A stretch of DNA of 39,491 nucleotides, taken from Chloroflexota bacterium (GTDB lineage: Bacteria > Chloroflexota > Dehalococcoidia > Lucifugimonadales > Lucifugimonadaceae). Position 1 is the stretch's first letter. Every line of letters starts with the position of its first letter. Of the stretch, positions 1 through 6,946 are shown one piece after another. The position numbers and the translations under genes are program-made. The stretch lies in contig JABMNO010000060.1 in assembly GCA_013204555.1 (NCBI GenBank), positions 1-39,491 on the forward strand, written 5' to 3'. The notes beneath the pieces are model-generated. The model was not told the DNA's origin and made no database searches. It saw nothing but the letters and a program-made list of their open reading frames with translations.

Positions 1-59
1 ACCCCCCGCTGCTGCGCAACAGGATTCTTCACTTCAAGTAGATGCATAACGAACGCCAC
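1..59 (-). CDS. 5' end of a resident gene running off the left edge (possible UGSC-family protein)
   Basis: Only the first codons lie in the window. Read leftward from a GTG at 59-57, or an ATG at 47-45 with an upstream GGGAG, the protein begins (M)AFVMHLLEVKNPVAQQRG. The same peptide starts the fragment at 1294-1491. Within the shared coding part the nucleotide differences between the copies are synonymous (CTA versus TTG for Leu, GCG versus GCT for Ala), which supports real coding selection. The longer fragment resembles the N-terminus of UGSC-motif (Cys/Sec) proteins, but that family name is recalled from memory and rests on a short stretch. The rest of the gene must be seen to confirm it. 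Confidence 0.45.
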   Translation of the reverse strand, partial: MAFVMHLLEVKNPVAQQRG

Positions 60-106
60 TCCCACCAAATAGCCAAGGTAACAAGATGTGGCGGAATGGT
101 ACTACG
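1..106. repeat. Direct repeat A, copy 1 (partner at 1433-1538)
   Basis: This stretch aligns without gaps to 1433-1538, offset 1432, with most differences in the 25 or so bases just upstream of the shared start codon. It covers the start region and first ~18 codons of a leftward gene plus its upstream sequence. The left boundary is unknown because the window begins inside it. The two copies bracket the antitoxin / toxin-remnant / HNH segment. Confidence 0.85.
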
Positions 107-519
107 GCTCGACGGAGCAAGCGCCGCCGAGCACGCCGTGCTCCCCCACGTTGTCGGAAACCCCACGTAGGGGCGTCTGCGATAGCTGCGCCCGCCCCCC
201 GTTCCACTCGCCATCCAACTCTCACCCGCACAGCGGCATCCGCCATCCCGTCGAAGTTCCCGAAGAAAACGGGGAGACCCCCGAAGGATCTCCTGGAACT
301 CCCGAACAGTGAGCTTGACGTACCACCCCAATCCGTCATCCCGGAATTTGTGGCCGCGCGCAAATGTCCGGGACCCAGGCACGCACACACCGGAAGGTCA
401 ATGACATCCCATACGCCGCATACACATGCCATGCGATAGTGTTGCGCTGAACTTGAACACGGGCCCACGCCTGCCCACCCCACATTCCAGATACAACGAA
501 CATGCGATACGTTTGAATC
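107..519. other. Gene-poor stretch, no convincing gene
   Basis: Several short open frames cross here on both strands, but none has a recognisable domain, a ribosome binding site or a codon pattern I trust. The only structure I see is the hairpin element at 340-372. The DNA is GC-rich and repetitive in composition. It may be decayed sequence left by earlier insertions. Confidence 0.5.
340..372. repeat. Hairpin element of the GTCATCCCGGA class
   Basis: CCCGGA and ATTTG on the left pair with CAAAT and TCCGGG on the right, with one bulged G and a GC-rich loop. It is preceded by GTCAT, giving GTCATCCCGGA, the same end seen at 34471 and similar to the end at 39160. It is probably a small dispersed intergenic repeat; function unknown. 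Confidence 0.5.
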
Positions 520-750
520 ATGGTTGAACCCGCACGCGAACTAGACAACACCCTCCTGGGCCTCCCGCCGAAAGAGCGCGCACGGCTCGCAGAACGCCTG
601 ATCTCCAGCCTCGATCAGGAATCTGACTTTGATGCCGAGAAGCTCTGGCTCGAAGAGGCCGAGCGCCGCCTTGATGAACTCGAATCCGGCTTGACCAAAG
701 CCGTGTCGTCTGATGATCTTCAGAGGGAAGTTCGATCGAAGCTCCGCTAA
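520..750 (+). CDS. Addiction module antitoxin component (TIGR02574-like)
   Basis: A 76-residue acidic helical protein. The segment LLGLPPKERARLAERLISSL followed by a W-x-x-E-A-x-x-R helix matches the putative addiction-module component family (TIGR02574), usually encoded just upstream of a ParE/RelE-fold toxin. Such antitoxins bind and neutralise the toxin and often repress their own promoter. The ATG is the natural start, although no strong ribosome binding site is visible. Its length is normal for the family, so the antitoxin looks intact. The toxin that should follow is only a fragment (750-980), so this gene may be a leftover or may act against a toxin elsewhere. Confidence 0.75.
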   Translation: MVEPARELDNTLLGLPPKERARLAERLISSLDQESDFDAEKLWLEEAERRLDELESGLTKAVSSDDLQREVRSKLR

Positions 751-980
751 GGAGAGTCGAGTTTCACCCCGAGGCCGTCGCCGAATACGTCTCCATCACT
801 CGGTACGTCAACCGCCATCCTGAGGCTCTCGAAGGAAGCGCGGTGGCCCAACTGTTCATAACGCGAGCGTGGGTGACCATACCGCGACCAAAGGGGGCAA
901 GACCTGGGCTCGATGCTTGGTCGACGTCCCGTCAGTCGATTCGACGCTTGGCGACGTTCTTCTCCCAGAAGTCCCGATAA
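750..980 (+). pseudogene. Truncated ParE/RelE-type toxin remnant
   Basis: In the frame starting at the last base of the antitoxin stop, the first ~25 codons read RRVEFHPEAVAEYVSITRY and on, which is the typical N-terminal strand and helix of ParE/RelE-like toxins. After about position 830 the reading no longer resembles the family, and the catalytic C-terminal half is missing. No ATG, GTG or TTG lies at the expected start. The frame stays open to TAA at 978-980 but overlaps the 3' end of the HNH gene on the other strand. I read this as a toxin gene broken by insertion or deletion next to an intact antitoxin. Confidence 0.6.
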
Positions 981-1297
981 TCACTGCGAGTACGCTGAAC
1001 CCATTCGTTCCTCTGGACCACCAACTGCTCTTGAGTCATGCCATCGAATTGCAGGTTTCGCTCTTCTGCATTCTCGAAGTAGCGATTATCAGCCGTATTA
1101 CAGAACATGCACGCGGTGACGATGAATTCGTCGTTTTCGCGCTCAGCATGACCTTTGGGTAGTAGGTGGTCCCTCGAAAGAGACAGCCAAGACTCGAGTG
1201 AAACGGCACCGTCGAGGCCGCAATAACGGCACATAAAATCGTCGCGCTTGTGCACTTCGAATGAGTAACCCCGGAGTGAATCATCGAAACCTTTCAT
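932..1297 (-). CDS. HNH endonuclease
   Basis: A 121-residue protein with a complete HNH core: a C-x2-C pair at residues 23 and 26, the catalytic D43-H44 in SRDHLLPKGH, a second pair C63-x2-C66, and N67 in the third motif. The two cysteine pairs are expected to hold a structural zinc. HNH proteins of this size nick or cut DNA and occur in restriction systems, phages and mobile elements. The ATG overlaps the stop of the upstream fragment (ATGA at 1294-1297) and has GGAGG just before it inside that fragment, so translation is probably coupled. The substrate cannot be deduced. It lies between the copies of direct repeat A. Confidence 0.85.
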   Translation of the reverse strand: MKGFDDSLRGYSFEVHKRDDFMCRYCGLDGAVSLESWLSLSRDHLLPKGHAERENDEFIVTACMFCNTADNRYFENAEERNLQFDGMTQEQLVVQRNEWVQRTRSDYRDFWEKNVAKRRID

Positions 1298-1491
1298 TTA
1301 ACCTCCACATAAGAAAGGGTCCGGGGGCCTGTTTTCAGAGCAATATCACCCCCGTGAGTCCCACTCCAAAGAAGACCCACAGTCTTCCCCTCCAGACTCT
1401 CAGGACGAGGATTCGTCGGAATCGAATTAATAACCCCCCGCTGCTGAGCAACAGGATTCTTCACTTCAAGCAAATGCATAACGAACGCCAC
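1294..1491 (-). pseudogene. N-terminal fragment of the left-edge gene, fused in operon to the HNH gene
   Basis: A 65-codon frame starts at GTG 1491 (or ATG 1479 behind AGGAG). It begins with the same peptide as the gene at the left edge and continues through SLEGKTVGLLWSGTHGGDIA, which resembles the start of UGSC-motif proteins. After about residue 52 it changes to an unrelated tail and stops at 1294. Such proteins are normally several times longer, so this is a duplicated N-terminal stub. Its stop overlaps the HNH start codon, so the stub may now serve mainly to deliver ribosomes to the HNH gene. The family name is tentative; the duplication is seen directly. Confidence 0.55.
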
Positions 1492-1538
1492 TCCTGCGAT
1501 TTCATCGAGGTAACAAAGTGTGGCGGCATGGTACTACG
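1433..1538. repeat. Direct repeat A, copy 2
   Basis: Same orientation as 1-106 and ungapped over its full length. The copy holds the translation start of the stub at 1294-1491 and the sequence upstream of it, ending with GGTACTACG in both copies. Differences inside codons are silent, while the ~25 bases just upstream have diverged strongly. It bounds the HNH / antitoxin segment on its right and the helicase segment on its left. Confidence 0.85.
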
Positions 1539-1598
1539 TCACGTGAGCGAACAATGGTCGTTGCGCATTCGTAGTCTCTATGGGCCTCGATTCGTAAG

Positions 1599-4262
1599 AT
1601 GATAATGTTTGACCACCTAAACATTCCGCATCAATACTTTGGGATATTGCATATGCCGCTGAGCAACGATTATCAGCAATTTTTAGACGGACTACAGTCA
1701 GAAAAATTCAGCCGGCTCCTACCTTCCCAGTCTCACGTCCTTCAAGATTATTCGAGCGACTTTTCTGATCGGAATGATGTCGCAATCGAATTGCCAACTG
1801 GTGCTGGCAAGACGCTGATTTCATTGCTCATAGCTGAGGATTGGCGCCGAGACCGTAAGAAAGTTGTGATCCTTTCCGGAAACAAAACGTTGGCCCGCCA
1901 GATGTCAGATGAAGCCGACGAGCTCGGAATTCCATCTGTGCTGATGGAAGGTGGAGCGAGTTCGATACCTGCGAGAGATCGCCGCAGTTATCAGCGGGCA
2001 GGACAAGTCGCTATCATGAATTACTGGGTCTATTTCAATCAAAGTCCAGTCATAGACCCAGCCGATCTGGTAATCATGGATGACGCGCATCTCGCCGAGC
2101 ACTGTCTAGATTCTCTGTATTCACTCGAAATATCCAAGAGTAGACACTCAGAATTGTTCAACGCCCTCACCGATGAGTTGCGCCTGAAATTTCCTGAGTA
2201 CTCTGTACTTGCTGATGCGCGAGATGCGCCAACCACATCAACTAGGCCACCTGAACTACTGTCGTTCGTCGATCAGGTCTCGAGTAACGATCGCATCGGC
2301 GAGTTAATCGAGTCATCTAGCGCCATTCAAAGCGATGCCGATTTTCGGTTTCGATGGGGAAGGATGAGGCGCTCTCTTGATGAATCGAACATCTATCTCA
2401 GCACAAATCAAATTTGGATTCGTCCCTATATCTACCCTCTAGGATCGAATGCTCACTATGAACAATCAACCCAACGCCTCTATATGAGTGCGACTATTGG
2501 GGAGCCAAGCGACCTCAGTCGACGGTTGGGGGTGCGCTCCATCGAAAAAATTCCGGTGCCTGACGAATATCGAGAATCATCTTCTGGACGCCGGTTGGTA
2601 GTCATGAACGAGATCGGCGAAGACATCACTGGAGAGAAACTTACCGATGTGATCAAGTCAGCGATGAGGATTCAGCCGAAAAGCTTGTGGTTATGCTCCA
2701 GCACTGCCGAGGCAATCAAGTTTCAAAGTGGATTTACGACATGGCTTGAGGCAAATCAATTTCAAACTCATCAAACCTGGTTGCTGACCTCACACGGTGA
2801 TGAAATCGACAGTTTCAGACGTTCGGCCGCAGGTCATCTATTTGTCGGTGGTCGGTTCGATGGCATGGACTTTGACGCTGACGAGTGTCGATTCGTAGTA
2901 GTACCTAGCCTTCCTCGGGCAATCAACACGCAAGAAGAGTTCCTGTCCGCCTACTTGCGCGATTCAGGATTCATGAAATCTCGGCTAAATCAACGAATCG
3001 TTCAGGCACTTGGACGTTGCAATCGTTCCCCGGATGATTTTGCCGTTTACTTATTGGCAGATAAACGTTTCGCAACTCACTTTGGTCGAGAGTCAAATCG
3101 AGCTGGATTAACTCGGAACATCATTTCAGAAATTGATATGGCTCAAGATTGGGCAGAATTATCAGGCGAGGAATTGGCTCGAAGAGTCAGTTCGTTCTTA
3201 AGCGGAGATTTCTCACAATTTGATGATGAAGTCCGGGACCGACTTGAAGATGTGCCCGCGTCAGAGGTTGCTCCATCGTCCGATGATGTAGCGAATCGCG
3301 AAGTCGTCGCTTGGACTGCGCTTTTCAACAGCCATAACTATGACGTTGCTGCTCGGAATTTCCAACATTGCAGCGAGGTGGCCAGAGAATCAAATCAAAT
3401 TGAGATGGGAGCGCTCCAAAAATGGTACTGGGCCAAGGCCGAGCATCTGCGTGCGATCAGCGGAGAAGCTGGCGCTCACGATCGTTCACTTGAATTGATG
3501 AACGAAGCTATAAGTAGAGGTGGGCAAAGTGCTTGGTTCAATCACATGCGTGCGTCTCTAAACCGCGCCAGAAGTGGTGCTCCCCGAATCGATTCCATTA
3601 CCAACGACGAGTACGCCAGTGCAGTTATTCAAGCATTTGATGACTTTCTGGAAATCGAAGGGGATCGTGGGCCTAGATACGAACGAACCTGCCAGCGAAA
3701 GTTTGGTCTATTGGCTTCGGATAATCATGCCCAATTCCAAGAAGGTCTTGAATTTACAGGAAAACTACTCGGATTCTCATCCGACAGACCTCGGCATAAC
3801 GCAGCTGCTGACTGTCGTTGGCGGGGCATCTTTGGAAACACCCGGGAGATGTTTACGTTCGAAGCAAAGATCGAGCATACGGGCAACGCGATCAGCGCGT
3901 CCGATCTCGGTCAAGCCCACAATCAAAACTCAAGAGCAATCTCTGAATTTGGAGATCGTGGCTACACAGTCGCCAGTGTCATCACAACCCACATGACCGA
4001 GTTTGAATCGGGAGCCGACTCATCAGCCGGAAGCATCAAAGTGATCACAAAGGAGGCGGTACAAGACCTTGCAAACATCATTCGAGGTCTACTAACCACA
4101 TACCGTGGTGGTTGGTCACTGGACAACATATCCGACCGTAGGTCTGCCGCTGATCGCCTGCGCCTAAGTTTGCCGAGCTCCGGGTGGCTACTACGTGCTA
4201 TCGAGAACGAGAATCGATTCATCGATTCCAGCACTTTGCTCCAAGAGTGGAACGATCGATAG
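1599..4262 (+). CDS. Rad3/XPD-like SF2 helicase fused to a C-terminal PD-(D/E)XK nuclease
   Basis: An 887-residue protein. Walker A is PTGAGKT (66-72), the DEAH-type box is DDAH (161-164), motif III is SAT (297-299), and motif VI is QALGRCNRS (469-477). The segment GRFDGMDF (418-425) followed by VVVPSLPRA resembles the HELICc2 fold of DinG/XPD helicases. The last ~190 residues look like a nuclease of the PD-(D/E)XK type: E716 in GLEFTGKLLG, D738, E755-A-K757, then a Gln-containing helix near 772-776. A helical linker lies between. An alternative start is M19 at 1653, behind a GGGA. The DNA is visibly richer in A/T than the metabolic genes to the right, consistent with transfer. Helicase-nuclease fusions are common in antiviral systems; I cannot assign it to a named one. 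Confidence 0.8.
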   Translation: MIMFDHLNIPHQYFGILHMPLSNDYQQFLDGLQSEKFSRLLPSQSHVLQDYSSDFSDRNDVAIELPTGAGKTLISLLIAEDWRRDRKKVVILSGNKTLARQMSDEADELGIPSVLMEGGASSIPARDRRSYQRAGQVAIMNYWVYFNQSPVIDPADLVIMDDAHLAEHCLDSLYSLEISKSRHSELFNALTDELRLKFPEYSVLADARDAPTTSTRPPELLSFVDQVSSNDRIGELIESSSAIQSDADFRFRWGRMRRSLDESNIYLSTNQIWIRPYIYPLGSNAHYEQSTQRLYMSATIGEPSDLSRRLGVRSIEKIPVPDEYRESSSGRRLVVMNEIGEDITGEKLTDVIKSAMRIQPKSLWLCSSTAEAIKFQSGFTTWLEANQFQTHQTWLLTSHGDEIDSFRRSAAGHLFVGGRFDGMDFDADECRFVVVPSLPRAINTQEEFLSAYLRDSGFMKSRLNQRIVQALGRCNRSPDDFAVYLLADKRFATHFGRESNRAGLTRNIISEIDMAQDWAELSGEELARRVSSFLSGDFSQFDDEVRDRLEDVPASEVAPSSDDVANREVVAWTALFNSHNYDVAARNFQHCSEVARESNQIEMGALQKWYWAKAEHLRAISGEAGAHDRSLELMNEAISRGGQSAWFNHMRASLNRARSGAPRIDSITNDEYASAVIQAFDDFLEIEGDRGPRYERTCQRKFGLLASDNHAQFQEGLEFTGKLLGFSSDRPRHNAAADCRWRGIFGNTREMFTFEAKIEHTGNAISASDLGQAHNQNSRAISEFGDRGYTVASVITTHMTEFESGADSSAGSIKVITKEAVQDLANIIRGLLTTYRGGWSLDNISDRRSAADRLRLSLPSSGWLLRAIENENRFIDSSTLLQEWNDR

Positions 4263-4308
4263 AATGAAAATGTGGACTCCAAAATTTGATCGGATTTCGA
4301 GCGGGCTC

Positions 4309-4327
4309 ATTGGCAAGCTATGCCAAT
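4309..4327 (+). terminator. Hairpin after the helicase gene, possible terminator
   Basis: ATTGGCA, a five-base loop and TGCCAAT form a perfect 7-bp stem 47 bases past the helicase stop. It is followed by AAATTTGAG rather than a T-run, so it is only a weak intrinsic terminator candidate and could instead be a protein-binding palindrome. Confidence 0.35.
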
Positions 4328-4389
4328 AAATTTGAGTAGTCACCCATTGCTATGCAAGCGAGTAATTCTAGATCTCTGAGACTCCAAGC

Positions 4390-4463
4390 CCCAAATCCAA
4401 ATACCGCCGCCGGAACTCCGACGCCCACGCCTCAAACGGCGCAACCGACTCCAGGACGCCCAC
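4390..4463. repeat. Direct repeat B, copy 1 (partner at 5881-5954)
   Basis: These 74 bases match 5881-5954 with only four mismatches and no gaps. The repeat ends seven bases before the ATG of the HEPN gene. On the minus strand it is open and would encode ESVAPFxAWAxEFRRRYLDLG near a C-terminus in both copies. However, all four differences change amino acids, so coding is not proved. Confidence 0.9.
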
Positions 4464-4470
4464 GATTCCC

Positions 4471-5766
4471 ATGAGCACACATGATGAACTCACAGCTGCC
4501 GCGGCTAAGCTGCTAGTCCTGGCGATCGAACTTTCGCGAAACACGGATGGTGGTCTACCTACATGCTCTCAAACTTCTAACTGGATGGTGGCAGATAGCC
4601 CATCGAGCTGGAGTACTCGTGAGCACACACGCCCAATCATCGATCATTGGTTCGTAGTGTCAAGCTTATTAGAGGCCCTTGGTGATTCGAATCTCGAGTC
4701 ATACGACGCATTCCTGAAGATCGCAACCAATGCCGGGGTTGCCGAAGATTACTTGCAATACGGACTGTTGCGCCCCCTCATACAACACTGGGCAACGGAA
4801 ATCGATCTCGGTGAAACTGAGGATGACGCCATATCGATTGCAAGTTCTGCATTGGCTACCGCCGTCTTGGAAAAGACAATCCAGTCCACATTCAAGGAAA
4901 TCGTGGTCGGATTGGCACTCCCAGATGGTCCCCTCGCCCTGGAAGACTATGCGGTACTCCGCAGGATCAATGAAAATGAGCTTTTTGAACTCGGCGAGGA
5001 GCATATCAAAGGCCCACACCTAGAGCATGATGTGCGATTCGCTGGAATTAACGGTTTACCAGACGAGGAATTTCCGGCTGAGGATTGGTTAGTGTTTGAG
5101 ATGGTTTGCCCGATTAGGCCAAACGAGGCCCATCCGGGCGAGCGGACTGCCGAGAGTTTGTATGCGGCATTGTCATTGATACGTGATCGCCCAATCGTAA
5201 TTCGCCGATTCGATGAGCGAATGTCTTATTTGGGAATTCGTCGGCGTTTTCGAGGTCAATCCCGCGCCGTCGATGGGTCGAACAAGATCATAACGGTGAC
5301 GGATGACTTAGAGGAATCGCAAGAACTCGTCAAATCATGGCCCCGCCTCAAACGAATAATGGCAGACGAGGAGCATTTTTTGGCTAAAGCTTCGGTGAGG
5401 CTTCAGGAAGGTATGAAGCGAACCCAATCAGAAGACGCCGTAATCGATTTTTCGATCGGTCTCGAAGCGTTGCTACTTGCCGGGGAGCATGGCGAGCTTT
5501 CGTATCGGTTCGCGTTGCGCGGCGCAACGATATTAGGCGGGTCCACAGAAAGCAAAAGGGAACAGTTTCGGCAGTTGAGGTCCTTCTACGATACTCGGAG
5601 CTCGATTGTCCATGCTAGCTCGGCACCCAAACGGGCAATGACTGTCGATAACGCCAGGGCTTTTGGGCAAGCTGCCCTCCGCCAGATTTGGTGGTGGATG
5701 TTTGACTCAGAAGTGCAAAGTCCTATCAAAGCGGCTTACGAAATCGACGCCAAGATAATGTCGTGA
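4471..5766 (+). CDS. HEPN-domain protein, probable RNase effector
   Basis: A 431-residue protein. Near the C-terminus, IDFSIGLEALLLAGE (325-339), then a basic helix, then FYDTRSSIVH (372-381) form the hallmark of Apea-type HEPN domains. R376 and H381 supply the R-x4-H motif that in active HEPN proteins cuts RNA. The N-terminal ~300 residues are not recognised and probably form the sensing part. The start lies directly after repeat B copy 1 and has no evident ribosome binding site. HEPN RNases act in abortive-infection and toxin systems, so pairing with the helicase-nuclease gene 209 bases upstream on the same strand suggests a shared defence role. That link is inferred from proximity. Confidence 0.7.
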   Translation: MSTHDELTAAAAKLLVLAIELSRNTDGGLPTCSQTSNWMVADSPSSWSTREHTRPIIDHWFVVSSLLEALGDSNLESYDAFLKIATNAGVAEDYLQYGLLRPLIQHWATEIDLGETEDDAISIASSALATAVLEKTIQSTFKEIVVGLALPDGPLALEDYAVLRRINENELFELGEEHIKGPHLEHDVRFAGINGLPDEEFPAEDWLVFEMVCPIRPNEAHPGERTAESLYAALSLIRDRPIVIRRFDERMSYLGIRRRFRGQSRAVDGSNKIITVTDDLEESQELVKSWPRLKRIMADEEHFLAKASVRLQEGMKRTQSEDAVIDFSIGLEALLLAGEHGELSYRFALRGATILGGSTESKREQFRQLRSFYDTRSSIVHASSAPKRAMTVDNARAFGQAALRQIWWWMFDSEVQSPIKAAYEIDAKIMS

Positions 5767-5880
5767 CCACACACACCCGAATGTTGGCCGCACGCATGAT
5801 CGATCGATAAGTCTCAGCGGAACGCGGTGTTTCGCGCTGCCCCTAAATCGTTCGCTCGACTGCCGTTGCATTCTAGTCAA

Positions 5881-5954
5881 CCCAAATCCAAATACCGCCG
5901 CCGGAACTCCACCGCCCACGCCCCAAACGGCGCAACCGACTCCAGGACGTCCAC
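5881..5954. repeat. Direct repeat B, copy 2
   Basis: Same orientation as 4390-4463. On the minus strand an open frame from about 6047 runs through it to a TGA at 5877-5879, with a last part that could read RVVSYERLVDVLE before the shared segment. A stop precedes it and there is no start codon, so at most this is the 3' remnant of a gene. Together the copies bracket the HEPN gene exactly. Confidence 0.9.
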
Positions 5955-6116
5955 CAACCGCTCGTAGCTCACCACCCGCAACAGCGACCCCTCACCCTGC
6001 GCCGTCGCCGCTCGCCCTTCGAGCCCTTCGAGAGCCTCAGGACAGGCGCCTCAGGATGGCGGCCTGGTCACTTGCGGTGGATGTTGGATCCCATCTGATA
6101 GACCTTCTTCACAGCC

Positions 6117-6383
6117 GTAGCGGCACATTGCATGTGCCCGGTTCGGACCGATTTGCCCCCTCGCCCATTTCGGGAGAGGGTTGGGGTGAGGGCGCTTCTC
6201 GTTCCCACCGATGTGGGCGGTAATTTCAGCACACATCGACATTAAGGTCGCGTCACGGCATCGGATCGAGAAAAATGGGCCTACGAGGTTCGCTACGCCA
6301 TCCTACGGTCGGAGTGGCGAAAGCGTTCGCGGTGATAACCCGACGTTAGCGGCCCCGAACGGGCACATGCAATGTGCCCCTAC
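6117..6383. repeat. Inverted pair of GTAGCGGCAC...TGCCCGG hairpins (MITE-like unit)
   Basis: Bases 6117-6141 and 6359-6383 are inverted copies of each other with one clear difference. Each is itself a hairpin: GGCACAT / ATGTGCC on the left and GGGCACAT / ATGTGCCC on the right. A related hairpin with a different stem but the same flanks sits at 8032-8060. The pair delimits a 267-bp unit without coding capacity, which fits a miniature element or paired REP sequences. Confidence 0.6.
6152..6194. repeat. CCCCTCGCCCATTTCGGGAG-type intergenic repeat, copy 1
   Basis: Matches 7936-7979 closely, including CCCCCTCG, CCATTTCGGGAGAGGG and a GGGGTGA tail. CCCTC pairs with GAGGG to form a hairpin. It is a dispersed intergenic repeat of the kind common in many bacterial genomes. 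Confidence 0.7.
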
Positions 6384-6413
6384 GCGGGTATCGGCGCATG
6401 GCGTACGGCGCTT

Positions 6414-6743
6414 CTAGGCTGCCTTGCCGACTATCTCGATGAGGCTCTCAAGGTCATGGCCGGTTTCTCGGAGAATATCAGTGTCGTTCTCAATGTCTTC
6501 CTGGAACCGCAACTCCAGCTTTTCAGCGAGTGAGGCTCCTTCGCTTAGCCGATATGCGACTAACGAATCGGCAAGCTGGTGCGCTGTGCCAACGGCCTGG
6601 TTGCGCTGGTGGTCCCTTAGTTGATCCCGAAGTGCGGAAACAAACGCTACTTCAAGGACTTTTACGCGGGACTGCACGCTTGGCCGGGCCGACGCCCAAC
6701 TTCGTGAGACCTGATCGATCTGCTCGACTTGCTTCTGATCCAT
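6414..6743 (-). CDS. Orphan HPt (histidine phosphotransfer) domain protein
   Basis: A protein of about 109 residues, almost entirely helical, with AVGTAHQLADSLVAYRLSEG followed by a conserved amphipathic helix ending in K-L-E. This is the HPt pattern in which the histidine of AHxLxxS accepts a phosphate from a response regulator or hybrid kinase. I chose ATG 6743 because GAGGGG sits about eight bases upstream; the GTG at 6749 is too close to that site. No histidine kinase or receiver is encoded nearby, so its partners must lie elsewhere. The domain call rests on pattern only. Confidence 0.6.
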   Translation of the reverse strand: MDQKQVEQIDQVSRSWASARPSVQSRVKVLEVAFVSALRDQLRDHQRNQAVGTAHQLADSLVAYRLSEGASLAEKLELRFQEDIENDTDILRETGHDLESLIEIVGKAA

Positions 6744-6946
6744 CTGCACTTCCCCTCATTCCTATGACTACACAATCACACGAACGTACGGCCAATGGGG
6801 TAAAGGACGAGGGCATTTTGCGTAAAAACATGGTTAAGTTGAGCGACTCTCAATTGCCCATGTCCAACACACCTGTCCCCACTTGAACGCCCGATGATCT
6901 AATCTGACGCCCACTTCCCGTTACTCCATCATCCAAGGACACCCCA

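Larger units (their letters stand above)
5955..6413. other. Intergenic stretch with several small repeats, no gene
   Basis: No open frame here has recognisable features. The stretch holds a repeated CTTCGAG / CCTCAGGA motif (6010-6060), a pair of inverted hairpins (6117-6383) and a CCCCTCG...GAGAGGG element (6152-6194) that recurs at 7936-7979. It marks the right border of the accessory island. Confidence 0.6.

Noticed and set aside
86..439. Open frames of 110-150 codons on both strands near the left end
   Set aside because: They overlap each other in GC-rich sequence, have no domains or ribosome sites, and have Arg/Pro-rich translations typical of non-coding frames.
5877..6047. Intact small gene on the minus strand containing repeat B
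   Set aside because: There is no start codon, a stop lies just upstream, and all four differences between the repeat copies would change amino acids. At most it is a 3' remnant.
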